Below are positions 29,024-37,851 of a stretch of 37,862 bases of DNA, piece by piece. The notes beneath the pieces are model-generated. The model was given only the letters and a program-made list of their open reading frames with translations, ran no database searches and had not been told where the DNA came from. The translations under genes and the position numbers were made by a program. The stretch is from Mycolicibacter nonchromogenicus (lineage in GTDB: Bacteria > Actinomycetota > Actinomycetes > Mycobacteriales > Mycobacteriaceae), in the NCBI RefSeq assembly GCF_002101775.1, contig NZ_LQPI01000035.1:1-37862 (forward strand), given 5' to 3'. The number at the start of each line of letters is the position of its first letter. Position 1 is the stretch's first letter.

Positions 29024-30102
29024 GCCTCGCTGACAGCTGGCGCGCCGCGCGCCCACCCGCCGCTGGGCTGCACCTGGACAGTGCGGCCTGCTCACGGCAG
29101 AGCTACCTGGCACTCGACGCCGCGGCCCGACATGCTCGTCGCGAAGCCGAGGTCGGCGGCTACCTCGCCGCCGAGGCCGCTGCGCCGGTGCTCGACGCCG
29201 GACGCGCCGATTTCGCCGCCTTGACCGGTATGGCCGCAGCCGACGTGGTGTTCACCACCGGGTCGCGGAATGCATTGGACCTGTTGTTGTCCCGATGGCC
29301 GGGAACGCAGCGCACCGTGGCCTGTCTGCCCGGCGAATACGGCCCGAACCTGGCGGTGATGGCGGCTCATGGGTTCAGCCGGCGCACGCTGCCGGTGGAC
29401 CACACCGGCCGCGTGGTGCTCGACGAGGCGGCGACCGCACTGGCCGCTGACCCGCCGAGCCTGGTGCACGTGACCCCGGTCGGCAGTCACCGCGGGCTGG
29501 TGCAGCCCCTGGCCCAGCTGGCAGATATCTGCCGCGACCTCGGTGTTGCGCTGGTGGTCGACGCGGCGCAGGCCCTGGGCCAGATCGACTGTGCCGTCGG
29601 CGCCGATGCCGTCTACTCGTCGTCACGCAAGTGGCTGGCCGGGCCGCGTGGGGTGGGGGCGCTGGCGGTCCGGCCGGAGTGGGCTCACCTGGTGGCGCCC
29701 GGCCCGGCCGCCGGTGACGTCAATGTGGCTGCGCAGGTGGGGTTCTGCGTGGCGCTGAGGGAGCACCGGGCAGCAGGGCCGGCAGCGGTTCGGGCTGCGT
29801 TGGCCGGCGTGGGTGCCCGGAGCCGACGGGTGCTGGCTCAGCTGCCCGGCTGGCGGGTGGTCGAACCGCCCGACGAGCCGAGCGCCATCACCACCGTGGT
29901 CCCGCCGGCCGGTATCGATCCGGTGGACCTGCGTGCGTGGCTGATCGCCGAGCACGGCATCGTCACCACCGCAGCCGGTGTCGAACGCGCGCCGCTGGAG
30001 CTGACCGTGCCGGTGCTGCGGATCTCACCGCACGTCGACACCACCTCAGACGACCTGGAGGTGCTCGCCGCGGCGTTGGCCGATGCGCCGCACGGCCGAT
30101 GA
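29020..30102 (+). CDS. egtE: Hercynylcysteine sulfoxide lyase EgtE
   Basis: 360 residues. PLP enzyme of aminotransferase class V that cleaves the C-S bond to yield ergothioneine. The PLP lysine is Lys204 in [14 protein letters not shown]; the aspartate pairing with the ring nitrogen is Asp181 in [11 protein letters not shown]. The start overlaps the egtD stop by 4 nt, completing an operon in which all four junctions overlap. The stop is 19 nt from the stop of the convergent Pro/Gly-rich gene. Confidence 0.94.
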   Translation: MSLADSWRAARPPAAGLHLDSAACSRQSYLALDAAARHARREAEVGGYLAAEAAAPVLDAGRADFAALTGMAAADVVFTTGSRNALDLLLSRWPGTQRTVACLPGEYGPNLAVMAAHGFSRRTLPVDHTGRVVLDEAATALAADPPSLVHVTPVGSHRGLVQPLAQLADICRDLGVALVVDAAQALGQIDCAVGADAVYSSSRKWLAGPRGVGALAVRPEWAHLVAPGPAAGDVNVAAQVGFCVALREHRAAGPAAVRAALAGVGARSRRVLAQLPGWRVVEPPDEPSAITTVVPPAGIDPVDLRAWLIAEHGIVTTAAGVERAPLELTVPVLRISPHVDTTSDDLEVLAAALADAPHGR

Positions 30103-30121
30103 AAGCCGTTCTCGGCGAACG

Positions 30122-32476
30122 CTAGTGGCCGAACAGTCCGCCGCCCCGGCCGCCGAACAGGCCACCGCCGCGGGACCCGCCGCCGAACAGTCCGCCGCCG
30201 CCCCCGCCGCCGAACAGGCCACCGCCTGGCTTGCCGCCGCCGAAGATTCCGCCGGGGTTGCCGCCACCTCCGAAGATTCCGCCCGGCTTGCCGCCGCCTC
30301 CGAAGATGCCGCCGCCTATCTTGGGCATCGAGGGTGCCTGCGGTGCGGGCAGCGATGGCATTGATGGCAGCGACGGTGCCTGGGGCGCGGGCAGCGATGG
30401 CATTGATGGCAGCGACGGAGCCTGCGGCACGGGTAGCGACGGCATTGATGGCAGCGACGGTGCCTGCGGTGCGGGCAGGGATGGCAGCGACGGCGCCTGC
30501 GGTGCCGGCAGCGAGGGCAGCCAGGGTGCCTGCGGTGCCGGCAGGGACGGAGCTTCGGGAACGGGCAGCCCGACCGGCGGTCCTGCATTCGGCACCTGAA
30601 TCGGCAGGTTCGGCAGCTGAATCCCCGGGTTGGGGTTGACGGCGGGTGCGTCGGGAACCTTGACCGGCAGCTCAGGCAGCTGGATGCCCGGGTTGGGGTT
30701 CACGACGGGAAGGTCCGGCACCTGGGCCGGCGGATCCGGCAACTTCACCACCGGCGGGCTTGGTTTGACCACCGGGATCTCGGGTTTGACGATCGGTGGT
30801 TTGGGAGTCACGACCGGCACATCAGGTTTGACGACCGGGGGCTTCGGGTTCACCGCCGGGATCTCAGGCTTGACGACCGGTGGTTTGGGATTCACCACCG
30901 GGACTTCAGGTTTGACCACCGGCGGGTCGGGGAGCTCGACCGGCGGGTGGGGCTTCACCACCGGCGGTATGGGCTTCACGATCGGCGGATGGGGCTTGAT
31001 CACCGGGGGATGAGGAAGCTCGACGGGAGGCTTGGGATTGACCACCGGGGGTTCGGGTTTGACTTCGGGTGGCTGCGGCTTGACCACCGCCGGTTTCCCG
31101 GGCACTCCCCACAGGCGGGACAGTTCGGTCAGGCCCGTCAGGATGGGCCGGTGCGGGGCGGGGGCCAGGAATGGCGCCAAGAGCAGGGGCGACGGCGTCG
31201 GCGCCTCCGGGAGGTGCACGGGCGGCGACGGCGGAGCGAAGACCGGGGCGGGAACGAATATCGGCCCGGTAGCTGCCCCGACCGTAACCGACTGTGGCGC
31301 CGGCAGATCAGGCGTCGGGAGGTCCAGCGGTACTGGCGCCGGCAGATCGGGGACCGAGGGGAGGTTCAAGTGCGGCAGCGGAATCGAGTCCGTTGGTGGT
31401 TGCCCCATGACCGGCGGTTCTCCCCCGTACGGCTCCGCGGCGGGCACCTGCAGGTTCGGAGCCCGGTGCGGAAGGGTCAGTGCGCGGCCCAGTTCCGGCC
31501 GCAACGCGACCAGGTTGGGGGTGATGTCCAACGTCATGGACACCATCAGCGCCGACGCCGCGGCGAATCCGGCCGATGCCAGCGCCGCACTGGCCACCAG
31601 CAGCGGGCGCCGGGGCGGCTGCCCTGCCGGGGCGAAAATCTCGGTGGGAGCCTCGGCCTCCTCGTCGGGCACGGCGCTGTAGGCCAGATCGCCGGCATCA
31701 AAGGTGGGGACGTCGTAGTAACCCAGATCGATTGCCCCAGAGGCGGGTTCCTGGGTGTAGGCCAGCGCGGCAGACCCCGCGTCGACACTGACCAGGCGGG
31801 CCGATGCCAGCGCCGCGCCGCGGGCCAGAGCGGCGCGCGACTCCGTCGGCTCACACACCTCGAGGTCTGTCGTCGCCTCCAGCCGCGGCCGCAGCGCGGT
31901 GGAATCTCCCTCAGAGCAGATCAGGAACAGGCCGCCGGGCTCCGTGTGGGCGGCGTGGAGCCGATCGGCGACCGTGTCGACCGCCGCGGTGGCGTCGCCG
32001 TCATCGAGGGTCTGCCGAAATATGCGGGTGACGGTGCCTTCGGTGCAGTCGATCACGGCGAGTGTGGCGGTCGCCGACTCGACGGACAGCAACCCCATCT
32101 GGTCGCATCCGACCGTCTGTCCCAGGTTGTGGGCCAGGCTCGCCGCCGCAAGCGTCGGGGAGACCAGAGTCACGTTCTTCAAGCTGTCGAGGGCGCCGCC
32201 GGACAGCCGCGAACTCAGCGCGGCCTCGTCGAGCGGGTCGGTGACCGTGACACCGGTCGACACCAGCTTCAGACCCGCGGAGTGCGCGGCGTCACGCGCC
32301 CGCAGGATGGCCGCGATCAACGCGTCGACGGCGGGGAAGTCGACGGAGTCGTCGGAGGGCACATCAAAGCTGAGCTCCTCCAGCGTGACGCCGTCCCCGC
32401 GCTCTCCGCAGACCAGCACGGTGTGGATGGTGGTGGGTGCGCTCGATGCAAGTGCCACACCGAGGACGACGTCCAT
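30122..32476 (-). CDS. Large Pro/Gly-rich membrane protein with DUF7159-like N-terminal domain
   Basis: 784 residues in four parts. Residues 1-270 form a folded domain (MDVVLGVALASSAP, GVTVTDPLDEAAL, GLLSVESATATLAVIDCTEGTV) resembling the DUF7159/Hsp70-like domain of mycobacterial membrane proteins. Residues about 291-314 are a transmembrane helix after an Arg pair. Residues about 340-716 are Pro-rich with two repeat arrays: VNPKPPVVKPE-type 14-mers, and LPAPQAPSLPSMPS-type 14-mers. The last 68 residues are GGG-x-FGGGG repeats. The ATG at 32476 has GGAG 6 nt upstream. The Pro/Gly part is probably outside the membrane, spanning the cell wall. Function unknown; I recall no such gene beside egtE in M. 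tuberculosis. Confidence 0.8.
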   Translation of the reverse strand: MDVVLGVALASSAPTTIHTVLVCGERGDGVTLEELSFDVPSDDSVDFPAVDALIAAILRARDAAHSAGLKLVSTGVTVTDPLDEAALSSRLSGGALDSLKNVTLVSPTLAAASLAHNLGQTVGCDQMGLLSVESATATLAVIDCTEGTVTRIFRQTLDDGDATAAVDTVADRLHAAHTEPGGLFLICSEGDSTALRPRLEATTDLEVCEPTESRAALARGAALASARLVSVDAGSAALAYTQEPASGAIDLGYYDVPTFDAGDLAYSAVPDEEAEAPTEIFAPAGQPPRRPLLVASAALASAGFAAASALMVSMTLDITPNLVALRPELGRALTLPHRAPNLQVPAAEPYGGEPPVMGQPPTDSIPLPHLNLPSVPDLPAPVPLDLPTPDLPAPQSVTVGAATGPIFVPAPVFAPPSPPVHLPEAPTPSPLLLAPFLAPAPHRPILTGLTELSRLWGVPGKPAVVKPQPPEVKPEPPVVNPKPPVELPHPPVIKPHPPIVKPIPPVVKPHPPVELPDPPVVKPEVPVVNPKPPVVKPEIPAVNPKPPVVKPDVPVVTPKPPIVKPEIPVVKPSPPVVKLPDPPAQVPDLPVVNPNPGIQLPELPVKVPDAPAVNPNPGIQLPNLPIQVPNAGPPVGLPVPEAPSLPAPQAPWLPSLPAPQAPSLPSLPAPQAPSLPSMPSLPVPQAPSLPSMPSLPAPQAPSLPSMPSLPAPQAPSMPKIGGGIFGGGGKPGGIFGGGGNPGGIFGGGKPGGGLFGGGGGGGLFGGGSRGGGLFGGRGGGLFGH
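30329..30529 (-). repeat. 42-bp tandem repeats coding SLPAPQAPSLPSMP-type units
   Basis: Within the Pro/Gly-rich gene, near-identical units of 42 bp (14 codons) occur about three times in full and as shortened copies on both sides. The plus-strand core GGCAGCGATGGCATTGATGG recurs with single-base changes. In-frame length keeps the coding intact, so copy number may vary between strains. Confidence 0.75.
30700..31095 (-). repeat. KPxPPVV-type degenerate tandem repeats
   Basis: Within the same gene, PVVNPKPPVVKPEI and similar 14-residue units are repeated with changes (KPEVPVVNPKPPVV, KPEIPAVNPKPPVV, KPDVPVVTPKPPIV, KPEIPVVKPSPPVV), preceded by 7-residue KPHPPVV/KPIPPVV units. This gives a polyproline-like rod with regular lysines and, again, a 42-bp period. 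Confidence 0.7.
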
Positions 32477-32770
32477 TGCTACTCCGATTCAGTTCTGACC
32501 TGCACGTGGTCGGCCACGGAGGTTGGTGGGGGTCCAGACATCGGCGGCGTTCCGACACCGTTTGTTCACCATCACGAGATCCAATCGCGATACTTCCAAA
32601 TATGCGGCACAGTGAATGAATAACGTCTGATGGATTCGTGAAAAATGTCTAATATTGTGGACTGACCTGCCCCGGCGTCACGATCCTGCCGCGTAGCGCC
32701 ACCCCGCGCCGATCAGGTGCGCCATGATGGACGCGGCACCGACCGGCACCGGTATGGACAGGAGTCAGAC
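32477..32770. other. Divergent intergenic region with AT-rich core
   Basis: 294 nt between the Pro/Gly-rich gene (-) and glpK (+). Positions about 32580-32660 are AT-rich for this genome. TAATAT at 32650-32655 fits a -10 and could drive glpK with a leader of about 110 nt. GGAG at 32761-32764 is the glpK ribosome-binding site. No coding sequence or clear stem was seen. Confidence 0.45.
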
Positions 32771-34288
32771 TTGGCCGATTTCGTCGCGTCGATCGACCAG
32801 GGCACCACCAGCACCCGCTGCATCATCTTCGATCACGATGGTGCGGAGGTGGGTCGCCATCAGCTCGAACACGAACAGATCCTGCCCCGGGCCGGCTGGG
32901 TGGAACACGACCCGTTCGAACTGTGGAACCACACTGCGGCCGTGCTGGTCTCGGCGCTGAACACCACCAAACTTCACGCTTCGGATCTGGCGGCGCTGGG
33001 CATCGCCAACCAGCGTGAGACCACGGTGGTGTGGAATCGCAAGACCGGTCAGCCCTACCACAACGCGATCGTGTGGCAGGACACCCGAACCGACGCCATC
33101 GCCGCGGCCCTGGAGCGTGACGGCCATGGTGAGGTGATCCGGCGCAAGGCCGGGTTGCCGCCGGCCACCTATTTCTCCGCCGGCAAACTGCGGTGGATTC
33201 TCGAGAACGTCGAGGGTGTGCGTGCCGATGCCGAACGGGGCGAAGCGCTGTTCGGCACCTGCGACACCTGGGTGCAGTGGAACCTGACCGGGGGGCCGCG
33301 CGGCGGCGTCCATCTGACCGACGTCACCAACGCCAGCCGCACCATGCTGATGAACCTCGAGACCCTGGACTGGGACGACGAACTGCTGGCATTGTTCGCG
33401 ATCCCGAGGGCGATGCTGCCTCGCATCACCGCGTCATCGATACGACGTCGGCATGCGGTGACCGCGAGCACCGGCCCGCTGCGCGGCGAGGTGCCGATCG
33501 CCGGAGTCCTGGGTGACCAGCAGAGCGCCATGGTCGGCCAGGTGTGCTTGTCGGCCGGTGAAGCGAAGAACACCTACGGCACCGGAAATTTCCTGCTGCT
33601 CAACACCGGTGAGCAGATCGTCCGCTCCGACAACGGGTTGTTGACCACGGTCTGCTACCAGTTCGGCGACGCCAAGCCCGTCTACGCCCTGGAGGGCTCG
33701 ATCGCGGTCACCGGCTCCGCGGTGCAGTGGCTGCGCGACCAGCTGGGCATCATCAGCGGGGCCACCCAGATCGAGAGCCTCGCCCGACAGGTCTCCGACA
33801 ACGGCGGGATGTACTTCGTGCCGGCGTTCTCCGGCTTGTTCGCGCCGTACTGGCGTTCGGATGCGCGCGGCGCGATCGTCGGGCTGTCCCGCTTCAACAC
33901 CAACGCGCATCTGGCCCGGGCCACCCTGGAGGCGATCTGCTACCAGAGCCGCGATGTGGCCGAAGCGATGGAGGCCGACTCCGGTGTGCACCTGGACGTC
34001 TTGAAGGTCGACGGCGGTATCACCGCCAACGATCTGTGCATGCAGATCCAGGCCGACGTGCTCGGGGTCGACGTGGTCAAGCCGGTGGTGCCCGAAACCA
34101 CCGCGCTGGGCGCGGCGTACGCCGCCGGATTGGGCGTCGGATTCTGGAAGGGGCCCGAGGATCTGCGCGCCAATTGGCGTGAAGACAGGCGCTGGACCCC
34201 GAACTGGTCGGAAGACCAACGCGCCGAAGGCTATGCCGGGTGGCGAAAGGCCGTGCAACGCACGCTGGACTGGGTCGAGCTGCCCTGA
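32771..34288 (+). CDS. glpK: Glycerol kinase
   Basis: 505 residues from a TTG at 32771, chosen because GGAG lies 6 nt upstream and the protein then begins right before the conserved [18 protein letters not shown] phosphate-binding segment. The frame is open to a GTG at 32717 without support. FGGY-family kinase that phosphorylates glycerol to glycerol 3-phosphate. [25 protein letters not shown] and [18 protein letters not shown] are family signatures, and [21 protein letters not shown] lies near the C-terminus. Matches Rv3696c in position. The next gene starts 49 nt before its stop. Confidence 0.96.
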   Translation: MADFVASIDQGTTSTRCIIFDHDGAEVGRHQLEHEQILPRAGWVEHDPFELWNHTAAVLVSALNTTKLHASDLAALGIANQRETTVVWNRKTGQPYHNAIVWQDTRTDAIAAALERDGHGEVIRRKAGLPPATYFSAGKLRWILENVEGVRADAERGEALFGTCDTWVQWNLTGGPRGGVHLTDVTNASRTMLMNLETLDWDDELLALFAIPRAMLPRITASSIRRRHAVTASTGPLRGEVPIAGVLGDQQSAMVGQVCLSAGEAKNTYGTGNFLLLNTGEQIVRSDNGLLTTVCYQFGDAKPVYALEGSIAVTGSAVQWLRDQLGIISGATQIESLARQVSDNGGMYFVPAFSGLFAPYWRSDARGAIVGLSRFNTNAHLARATLEAICYQSRDVAEAMEADSGVHLDVLKVDGGITANDLCMQIQADVLGVDVVKPVVPETTALGAAYAAGLGVGFWKGPEDLRANWREDRRWTPNWSEDQRAEGYAGWRKAVQRTLDWVELP

Positions 34289-35007
34289 GAAGGGCCGCAC
34301 GCGGGTGGCTGCTGCCCGCCGCGCTGGTGGTGTTGATCGTGGTGACCGCCGTGGGCTGGGCATGGTGGCAGCAGTCGTTGTCACAGTCGTCGGGATCCGC
34401 GCCGGTGCCGCCGCCGACATCGAGTGCGGTACCGCTGAACTCCTATGACGACGCCCGGAGCATGCTCGAAGCGCTTCCGGTCAAGGGCTGGGATCGCGAG
34501 AGGGACTTCAAGCGCTACCGCTTCGGTGAGCGGTGGAGCGACGACGTCGACGTCGAATTCGGCCACAACGGCTGCAATACCCGCGACGACATCCTGCGCC
34601 GCGACCTGGCCCAGGTTGAACTGCGACGCGGCACCTGCCTGGTCCAGCGCGGAGTCCTGCACGACCCGTACTCCGGGGAGATCATCGCCTTTGTCCGTGG
34701 CCCGGAGACGTCCGAGGCCGTACAGGTCGACCACGTCGTGTCGTTGGCCGACGCCTGGTACAAGGGAGCGCGAGCCTGGGACGACAGGCGCCGTCGCGAT
34801 TTCGCCAACGACCCGCGCAACCTGCTCGCGGTCGGCGCCCAGGCCAACTTTGACAAAGCATTCCGCGACGCCGCCGGCTGGCTGCCGGCGAACGCCGCGT
34901 TTGAATGCGAATTCGTAGCCCGCCAGATCGTCGTCAAAACCGCATACGGACTGTGGGTTTCATCGAACGAGAAGACCGCGATGCACCGGGTCCTTCAACA
35001 CTGTTGA
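34240..35007 (+). CDS. Membrane-anchored or exported HNH-type nuclease (DUF1524-like)
   Basis: 255 residues from GTG 34240 (GAAGG 9 nt upstream), so its start lies within glpK (49-nt overlap, different frame). An Arg-rich N-terminus precedes a hydrophobic stretch (about 23-42, [20 protein letters not shown]), a signal anchor or signal peptide, then a Ser/Pro linker. The domain contains the DUF1524 His-Asn pattern of HNH nucleases: [15 protein letters not shown] (Asp164-His165), [11 protein letters not shown] (Asn190, Asn194), ANFDKAF (Asn203, Lys206). Four cysteines in the exported part (112, 133, 223, 255) could form disulfides. Secreted proteins of this type are common in Actinobacteria, with nutritional or defensive roles proposed. 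The stop is 9 nt from the convergent PadR stop. Confidence 0.78.
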   Translation: MAKGRATHAGLGRAALRRAARGWLLPAALVVLIVVTAVGWAWWQQSLSQSSGSAPVPPPTSSAVPLNSYDDARSMLEALPVKGWDRERDFKRYRFGERWSDDVDVEFGHNGCNTRDDILRRDLAQVELRRGTCLVQRGVLHDPYSGEIIAFVRGPETSEAVQVDHVVSLADAWYKGARAWDDRRRRDFANDPRNLLAVGAQANFDKAFRDAAGWLPANAAFECEFVARQIVVKTAYGLWVSSNEKTAMHRVLQHC

Positions 35008-35016
35008 CGGTAGGGA

Positions 35017-35790
35017 TCAGTCGGTTTCGCCGAGGATCCCGTAGATCTCCTTGCGGGCGCCGTTGATGATGTCGACGATGCGCTGCTGCTGTTCGGTCGT
35101 GGCCGCCTGCCCCGCCTGTGTGACCGCACCGAACAGCTGGCGGGCCGCGGTTCGCAGGTTGATCTGGCCCGGGTCGGCGCCGTCGGCGATCTGCTCCCAC
35201 GGTGGGGTCTCGATCGACTCGGCGACCCCGCGGCCTTCCTCAGTCAATTCGAATAGCCGCTTCTTGCCATCGGTTTCGGCGCCGGTGATCAGCCCCTCAT
35301 CGACCAGCATCTGCAAGGTCGGATAGACCGATCCAGGGCTGGGACGCCACAGCTGCTGGCTGCGTTCGGCGATCTGCTGAATGATCTCGTAGCCGTGCAT
35401 CGGGCCCTCGGCAAGCAGGGCGAGGATGGCCAGGCGCACGTCGCCGCGCCGGCCGCGATTGCCGCGGCGGTGTCCCCGATGCCCGCCCGGACCGAACCCG
35501 AAGCCGGGACCGCCGGGTCCGAAACCTGGGCCGAACCCCGGACCGAATCCGTGCCGACAATCCGGGCCGAATCCAGGGCCGGTGGCCTCGTGGCCGGACC
35601 CGAAGCCGAACGGCGCACAGTGCTCGGCGGCGTGGTCGCGCAACTGCCTGCGGAACTCGCGCCGCGCCTGCCGGCGTGCGATATGTGCGGCCCGGCGCTG
35701 CGCTGGCGTCGCGGGGCCGAAACCGAAGCCGACGTGGTGGCCGGCCTCTGCGCTGACGTGTCCGCTGGGTGAACCAAAGGAGCTGTTCAT
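35017..35790 (-). CDS. PadR-family regulator with Gly-Phe-rich N-terminal extension
   Basis: 257 residues. The PadR winged helix lies at about residues 117-190 (VRLAILALLAEGPMHGYEIIQQIAERS, then PSPGSVYPTLQMLVDEGLI and KRLFELTEEG), followed by a helical dimerisation tail. The first 115 residues are unusual: an Arg-rich helix (about 30-52) and then a low-complexity stretch of GFGPGFGP repeats with His and Arg. The ATG at 35790 has GAGG 5 nt upstream. A dyad operator overlapping its promoter (35837-35862) suggests autorepression. No clear codirectional target gene is next to it; the RDD gene upstream on the same strand ends at 35913. Confidence 0.85.
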   Translation of the reverse strand: MNSSFGSPSGHVSAEAGHHVGFGFGPATPAQRRAAHIARRQARREFRRQLRDHAAEHCAPFGFGSGHEATGPGFGPDCRHGFGPGFGPGFGPGGPGFGFGPGGHRGHRRGNRGRRGDVRLAILALLAEGPMHGYEIIQQIAERSQQLWRPSPGSVYPTLQMLVDEGLITGAETDGKKRLFELTEEGRGVAESIETPPWEQIADGADPGQINLRTAARQLFGAVTQAGQAATTEQQQRIVDIINGARKEIYGILGETD

Positions 35791-35836
35791 GGGTACCTCG
35801 TTTGGGACGGGGGAGCGTGCCTCGCTCCCGATACAG

Positions 35837-35862
35837 TCACGATATATCGAGAACTATCGTGA
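35837..35862. promoter_or_regulatory. Palindromic operator of the PadR-type regulator
   Basis: Perfect inverted repeat TCACGATA-N10-TATCGTGA; its left half also contains the smaller palindrome CGATATATCG (35840-35849), and ACGATA recurs at 35868-35873. It covers the -10 and spacer of the promoter below, so a bound dimer would block RNA polymerase. Confidence 0.65.
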
Positions 35863-35867
35863 TGCAA
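35839..35867 (-). promoter_or_regulatory. Promoter of the PadR-type gene (-35 TTGCAT, -10 TATCGT)
   Basis: On the minus strand TTGCAT (35862-35867) and TATCGT (35839-35844) are 17 bp apart, a good sigma-A-like promoter about 48 nt before the ATG at 35790. It lies in the 122-nt gap between the PadR and RDD genes. Confidence 0.6.
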
Positions 35868-35912
35868 CGATAAGCCGGACCGACAGACGGACCGGCTGGT
35901 ATCGGCGGCGCG

Positions 35913-36743
35913 CTAACTCGGGGGAAAGAATCCGCCGGCATTCGGCGGTGGCCACGGTGTTGGAGGCGGCGGGAAATGCGGCCCGGGCGGCGCGACCTGA
36001 AGCCGCGCCAGCTCGCGTTGATGCCGTTCAGCCAGCACCGCGGCCAGCACCAGCTCGGGCGGGGCGTCGGGGGGCGGTGGTGGCGAGATATGCGCAAGCA
36101 CATCTCCGGAGATCCGGTAGGCCATCATCTGCCGGGTATGCGGGTCAAGCTGCGCGGCGCGGCCCAGGAATTGCCGTGCCAGTTCGGCGGATTCGGCCCG
36201 CAGGCCCGACAGCTGCAACGTCGACGCCCACCAGGCCAGCCCGGGCGGCATCATGGGCGGTGGAGTCGAAACCGGCGCGCGTTCGCTGATCACCACGGTG
36301 CCGGCGAAGATGTCGCCCAGACGCTTTCCGCGCGGCGACAGCAGGCTGCAGATCACCGCGGGGCTACCGGCCAGTCCCCAGATCTCGATGACTGCGGCCA
36401 ACGCCCGAAAGAGTGCCTGCCGGAAGCGTTCCGGGCCGCCGTCGTCGGAGACCACCCGCAGGCCCATCGCCATCTTGCCCAGCGACCGACCCCGCGTGGC
36501 GGTTTCCATGATCACCGGGTAACCGACCAGGAGCAGCACCGCGAAGATGATCATGATGGCGGTGGTCAACGCGTCGTCGAACCGGCCGAGTGTGGTGGCC
36601 CACAGCACGATCGCGCACAGGTAACCCACCACCACGACGGTGATGTCGATCAGCGCGCTGACGGCGCGCACCGGCAGCTGCGCGATCGCAATGTCGAGGA
36701 CGACGGCGTCGCCGGTCACCAGCTCGGGGCTGCGGTTCGACAT
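35913..36743 (-). CDS. RDD-family membrane protein (Rv3695-like)
   Basis: 276 residues. The N-terminal RDD domain has the RAVSALID motif (the Arg and Asp that name the family, about residues 26-33), two or three transmembrane helices (about 27-50 and 60-81), and RGRSLGKMAMGLRVV at about 85-99. A second conserved patch is RGKRLGDIFAGTVVI. The C-terminal third is cytoplasmic and ends in a Pro-rich tail. Function unknown in general. It is divergent from a SpoIIM-like gene, a widespread actinobacterial pairing. TAGCGT lies exactly 7 nt before the ATG and no ribosome-binding site is present, so a leaderless message is likely. Confidence 0.9.
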   Translation of the reverse strand: MSNRSPELVTGDAVVLDIAIAQLPVRAVSALIDITVVVVGYLCAIVLWATTLGRFDDALTTAIMIIFAVLLLVGYPVIMETATRGRSLGKMAMGLRVVSDDGGPERFRQALFRALAAVIEIWGLAGSPAVICSLLSPRGKRLGDIFAGTVVISERAPVSTPPPMMPPGLAWWASTLQLSGLRAESAELARQFLGRAAQLDPHTRQMMAYRISGDVLAHISPPPPPDAPPELVLAAVLAERHQRELARLQVAPPGPHFPPPPTPWPPPNAGGFFPPS

Positions 36744-36750
36744 AGGTCAG

Positions 36751-36756
36751 ACGCTA
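36751..36756 (-). promoter_or_regulatory. Leaderless -10 (TAGCGT) for the RDD gene
   Basis: On the minus strand TAGCGT is followed by 7 nt and the ATG at 36743. Confidence 0.55.
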
Positions 36757-36845
36757 CTCGGCTGAACTGCTGCGATCGAGGCGCTCACGGCGGAACGTGC
36801 GTGAAGCGACCGGCGGCAACGGCTTCGCCGGCGCGCAGTCCTCGC

Positions 36846-36851
36846 TAGGCT
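36846..36851 (+). promoter_or_regulatory. Leaderless -10 (TAGGCT) for the SpoIIM-like gene
   Basis: TAGGCT is followed by 7 nt and the GTG at 36859; no ribosome-binding site lies between. It supports the GTG as the true start. Confidence 0.55.
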
Positions 36852-36858
36852 CGGCGAC

Positions 36859-37851
36859 GTGGATGTCGACGCCTTCGTGCTGACCCATCGGCCGACCTGG
36901 GATCGGCTGGAGTCGCTCGTCAAGCGTCGGCGGCGGCTCTCCGGCGCTGAGGTCGATGAGCTCGTCGACCTCTATCAGCGGGTGTCCACCCACCTTTCGG
37001 TGTTGCGCTCGTCGTCATCGGATGCGGCGCTCATCGGCCGACTCTCCGCGCTGGTGGCGCGGGCACGCGCCGCGGTCACCGGTGCGCATGCGCCGTTGGC
37101 CTCGGAGTTCATCCGGTTTGTGACGGTGTCCTTTCCGGTGGTCGCGTACCGCGCCTGGCGGTGGTGGCTGGGCACCGCTGCGGTGTTCCTGGCAGTGTCG
37201 GCGATCATCGCCTGTTGGGTGGCCGGCAGCCCGGACGTACAGGCGGCGATCGGCACACCCGCGGACATCGAGCGGTTGGTCAACCACGAGTTCGCCGCCT
37301 ACTACAGCGACCATCCGGCCGCGTCCTTTGCGCTGCAGGTCTGGGTGAACAACGCCTGGGTGGCTGCTCGCGCCATCGCGTTCTCGGTGCTGCTGGGCCT
37401 GCCGATCCCGGTGATGCTGTTCGCCAACGCGGCCAACGTCGGGGTTGCCCTGGGGCTGATGTTTCACGCCGGGCGGGGCGGCTTCATGCTGGGACTGCTT
37501 GCCCCGCACGGACTGCTGGAGCTGACCGCGGTGTTTTTGGCCGGCGCGGTGGGCATGCGGCTGGGCTGGACGGTGATCGCCCCGGGTGATCGGCCGCGTG
37601 CCCAGGCGCTCGCCGAGCAGGGCCGCGCCGTCGTCGCGGTCGCCGTGGGGTTGATCGTGGTGTTCGGCGTGGCCGGGCTGCTCGAGGCGGGGGTGACCCC
37701 GTCGCCACTGCCGACCTGGATGCGGATCGGGATCGGCGTGGCGGTCGAGGCGGCGTTCATCGCCTACGTGGTGTACTTCGGACGCAAAGCGGTGGCCGCC
37801 GACGAGACCGGAGACATCGCCGACGCCCCCGACGTCGTCCCCACCACCTAG
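36859..37851 (+). CDS. SpoIIM-family (stage II sporulation protein M-like) membrane protein (Rv3694c-like)
   Basis: 330 residues from GTG 36859. A charged helical N-terminus of about 100 residues precedes five or so transmembrane helices (from WWLGTAAVFLAVSAIIACWV at about 101-120 onward). The signature APHGLLELTAVFLAGAVGMRLGW is typical of the SpoIIM/DUF95 family. Mycobacteria do not sporulate, so a different envelope role is likely; homologues sit beside RDD, MoxR and DUF58 genes, which would lie just beyond the window. The gene is complete: its TAG is 11 nt from the window end. Confidence 0.9.
   Translation: MDVDAFVLTHRPTWDRLESLVKRRRRLSGAEVDELVDLYQRVSTHLSVLRSSSSDAALIGRLSALVARARAAVTGAHAPLASEFIRFVTVSFPVVAYRAWRWWLGTAAVFLAVSAIIACWVAGSPDVQAAIGTPADIERLVNHEFAAYYSDHPAASFALQVWVNNAWVAARAIAFSVLLGLPIPVMLFANAANVGVALGLMFHAGRGGFMLGLLAPHGLLELTAVFLAGAVGMRLGWTVIAPGDRPRAQALAEQGRAVVAVAVGLIVVFGVAGLLEAGVTPSPLPTWMRIGIGVAVEAAFIAYVVYFGRKAVAADETGDIADAPDVVPTT

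Noticed and set aside
30329..30529. CRISPR-like look of regularly spaced repeats
   Set aside because: Units are contiguous, in frame and coding, without unique spacers.
30947..32623. 558-codon plus-strand frame opposite the Pro/Gly-rich gene
   Set aside because: Repeats read antisense; the minus-strand protein has a coherent domain, a transmembrane helix and a ribosome-binding site.
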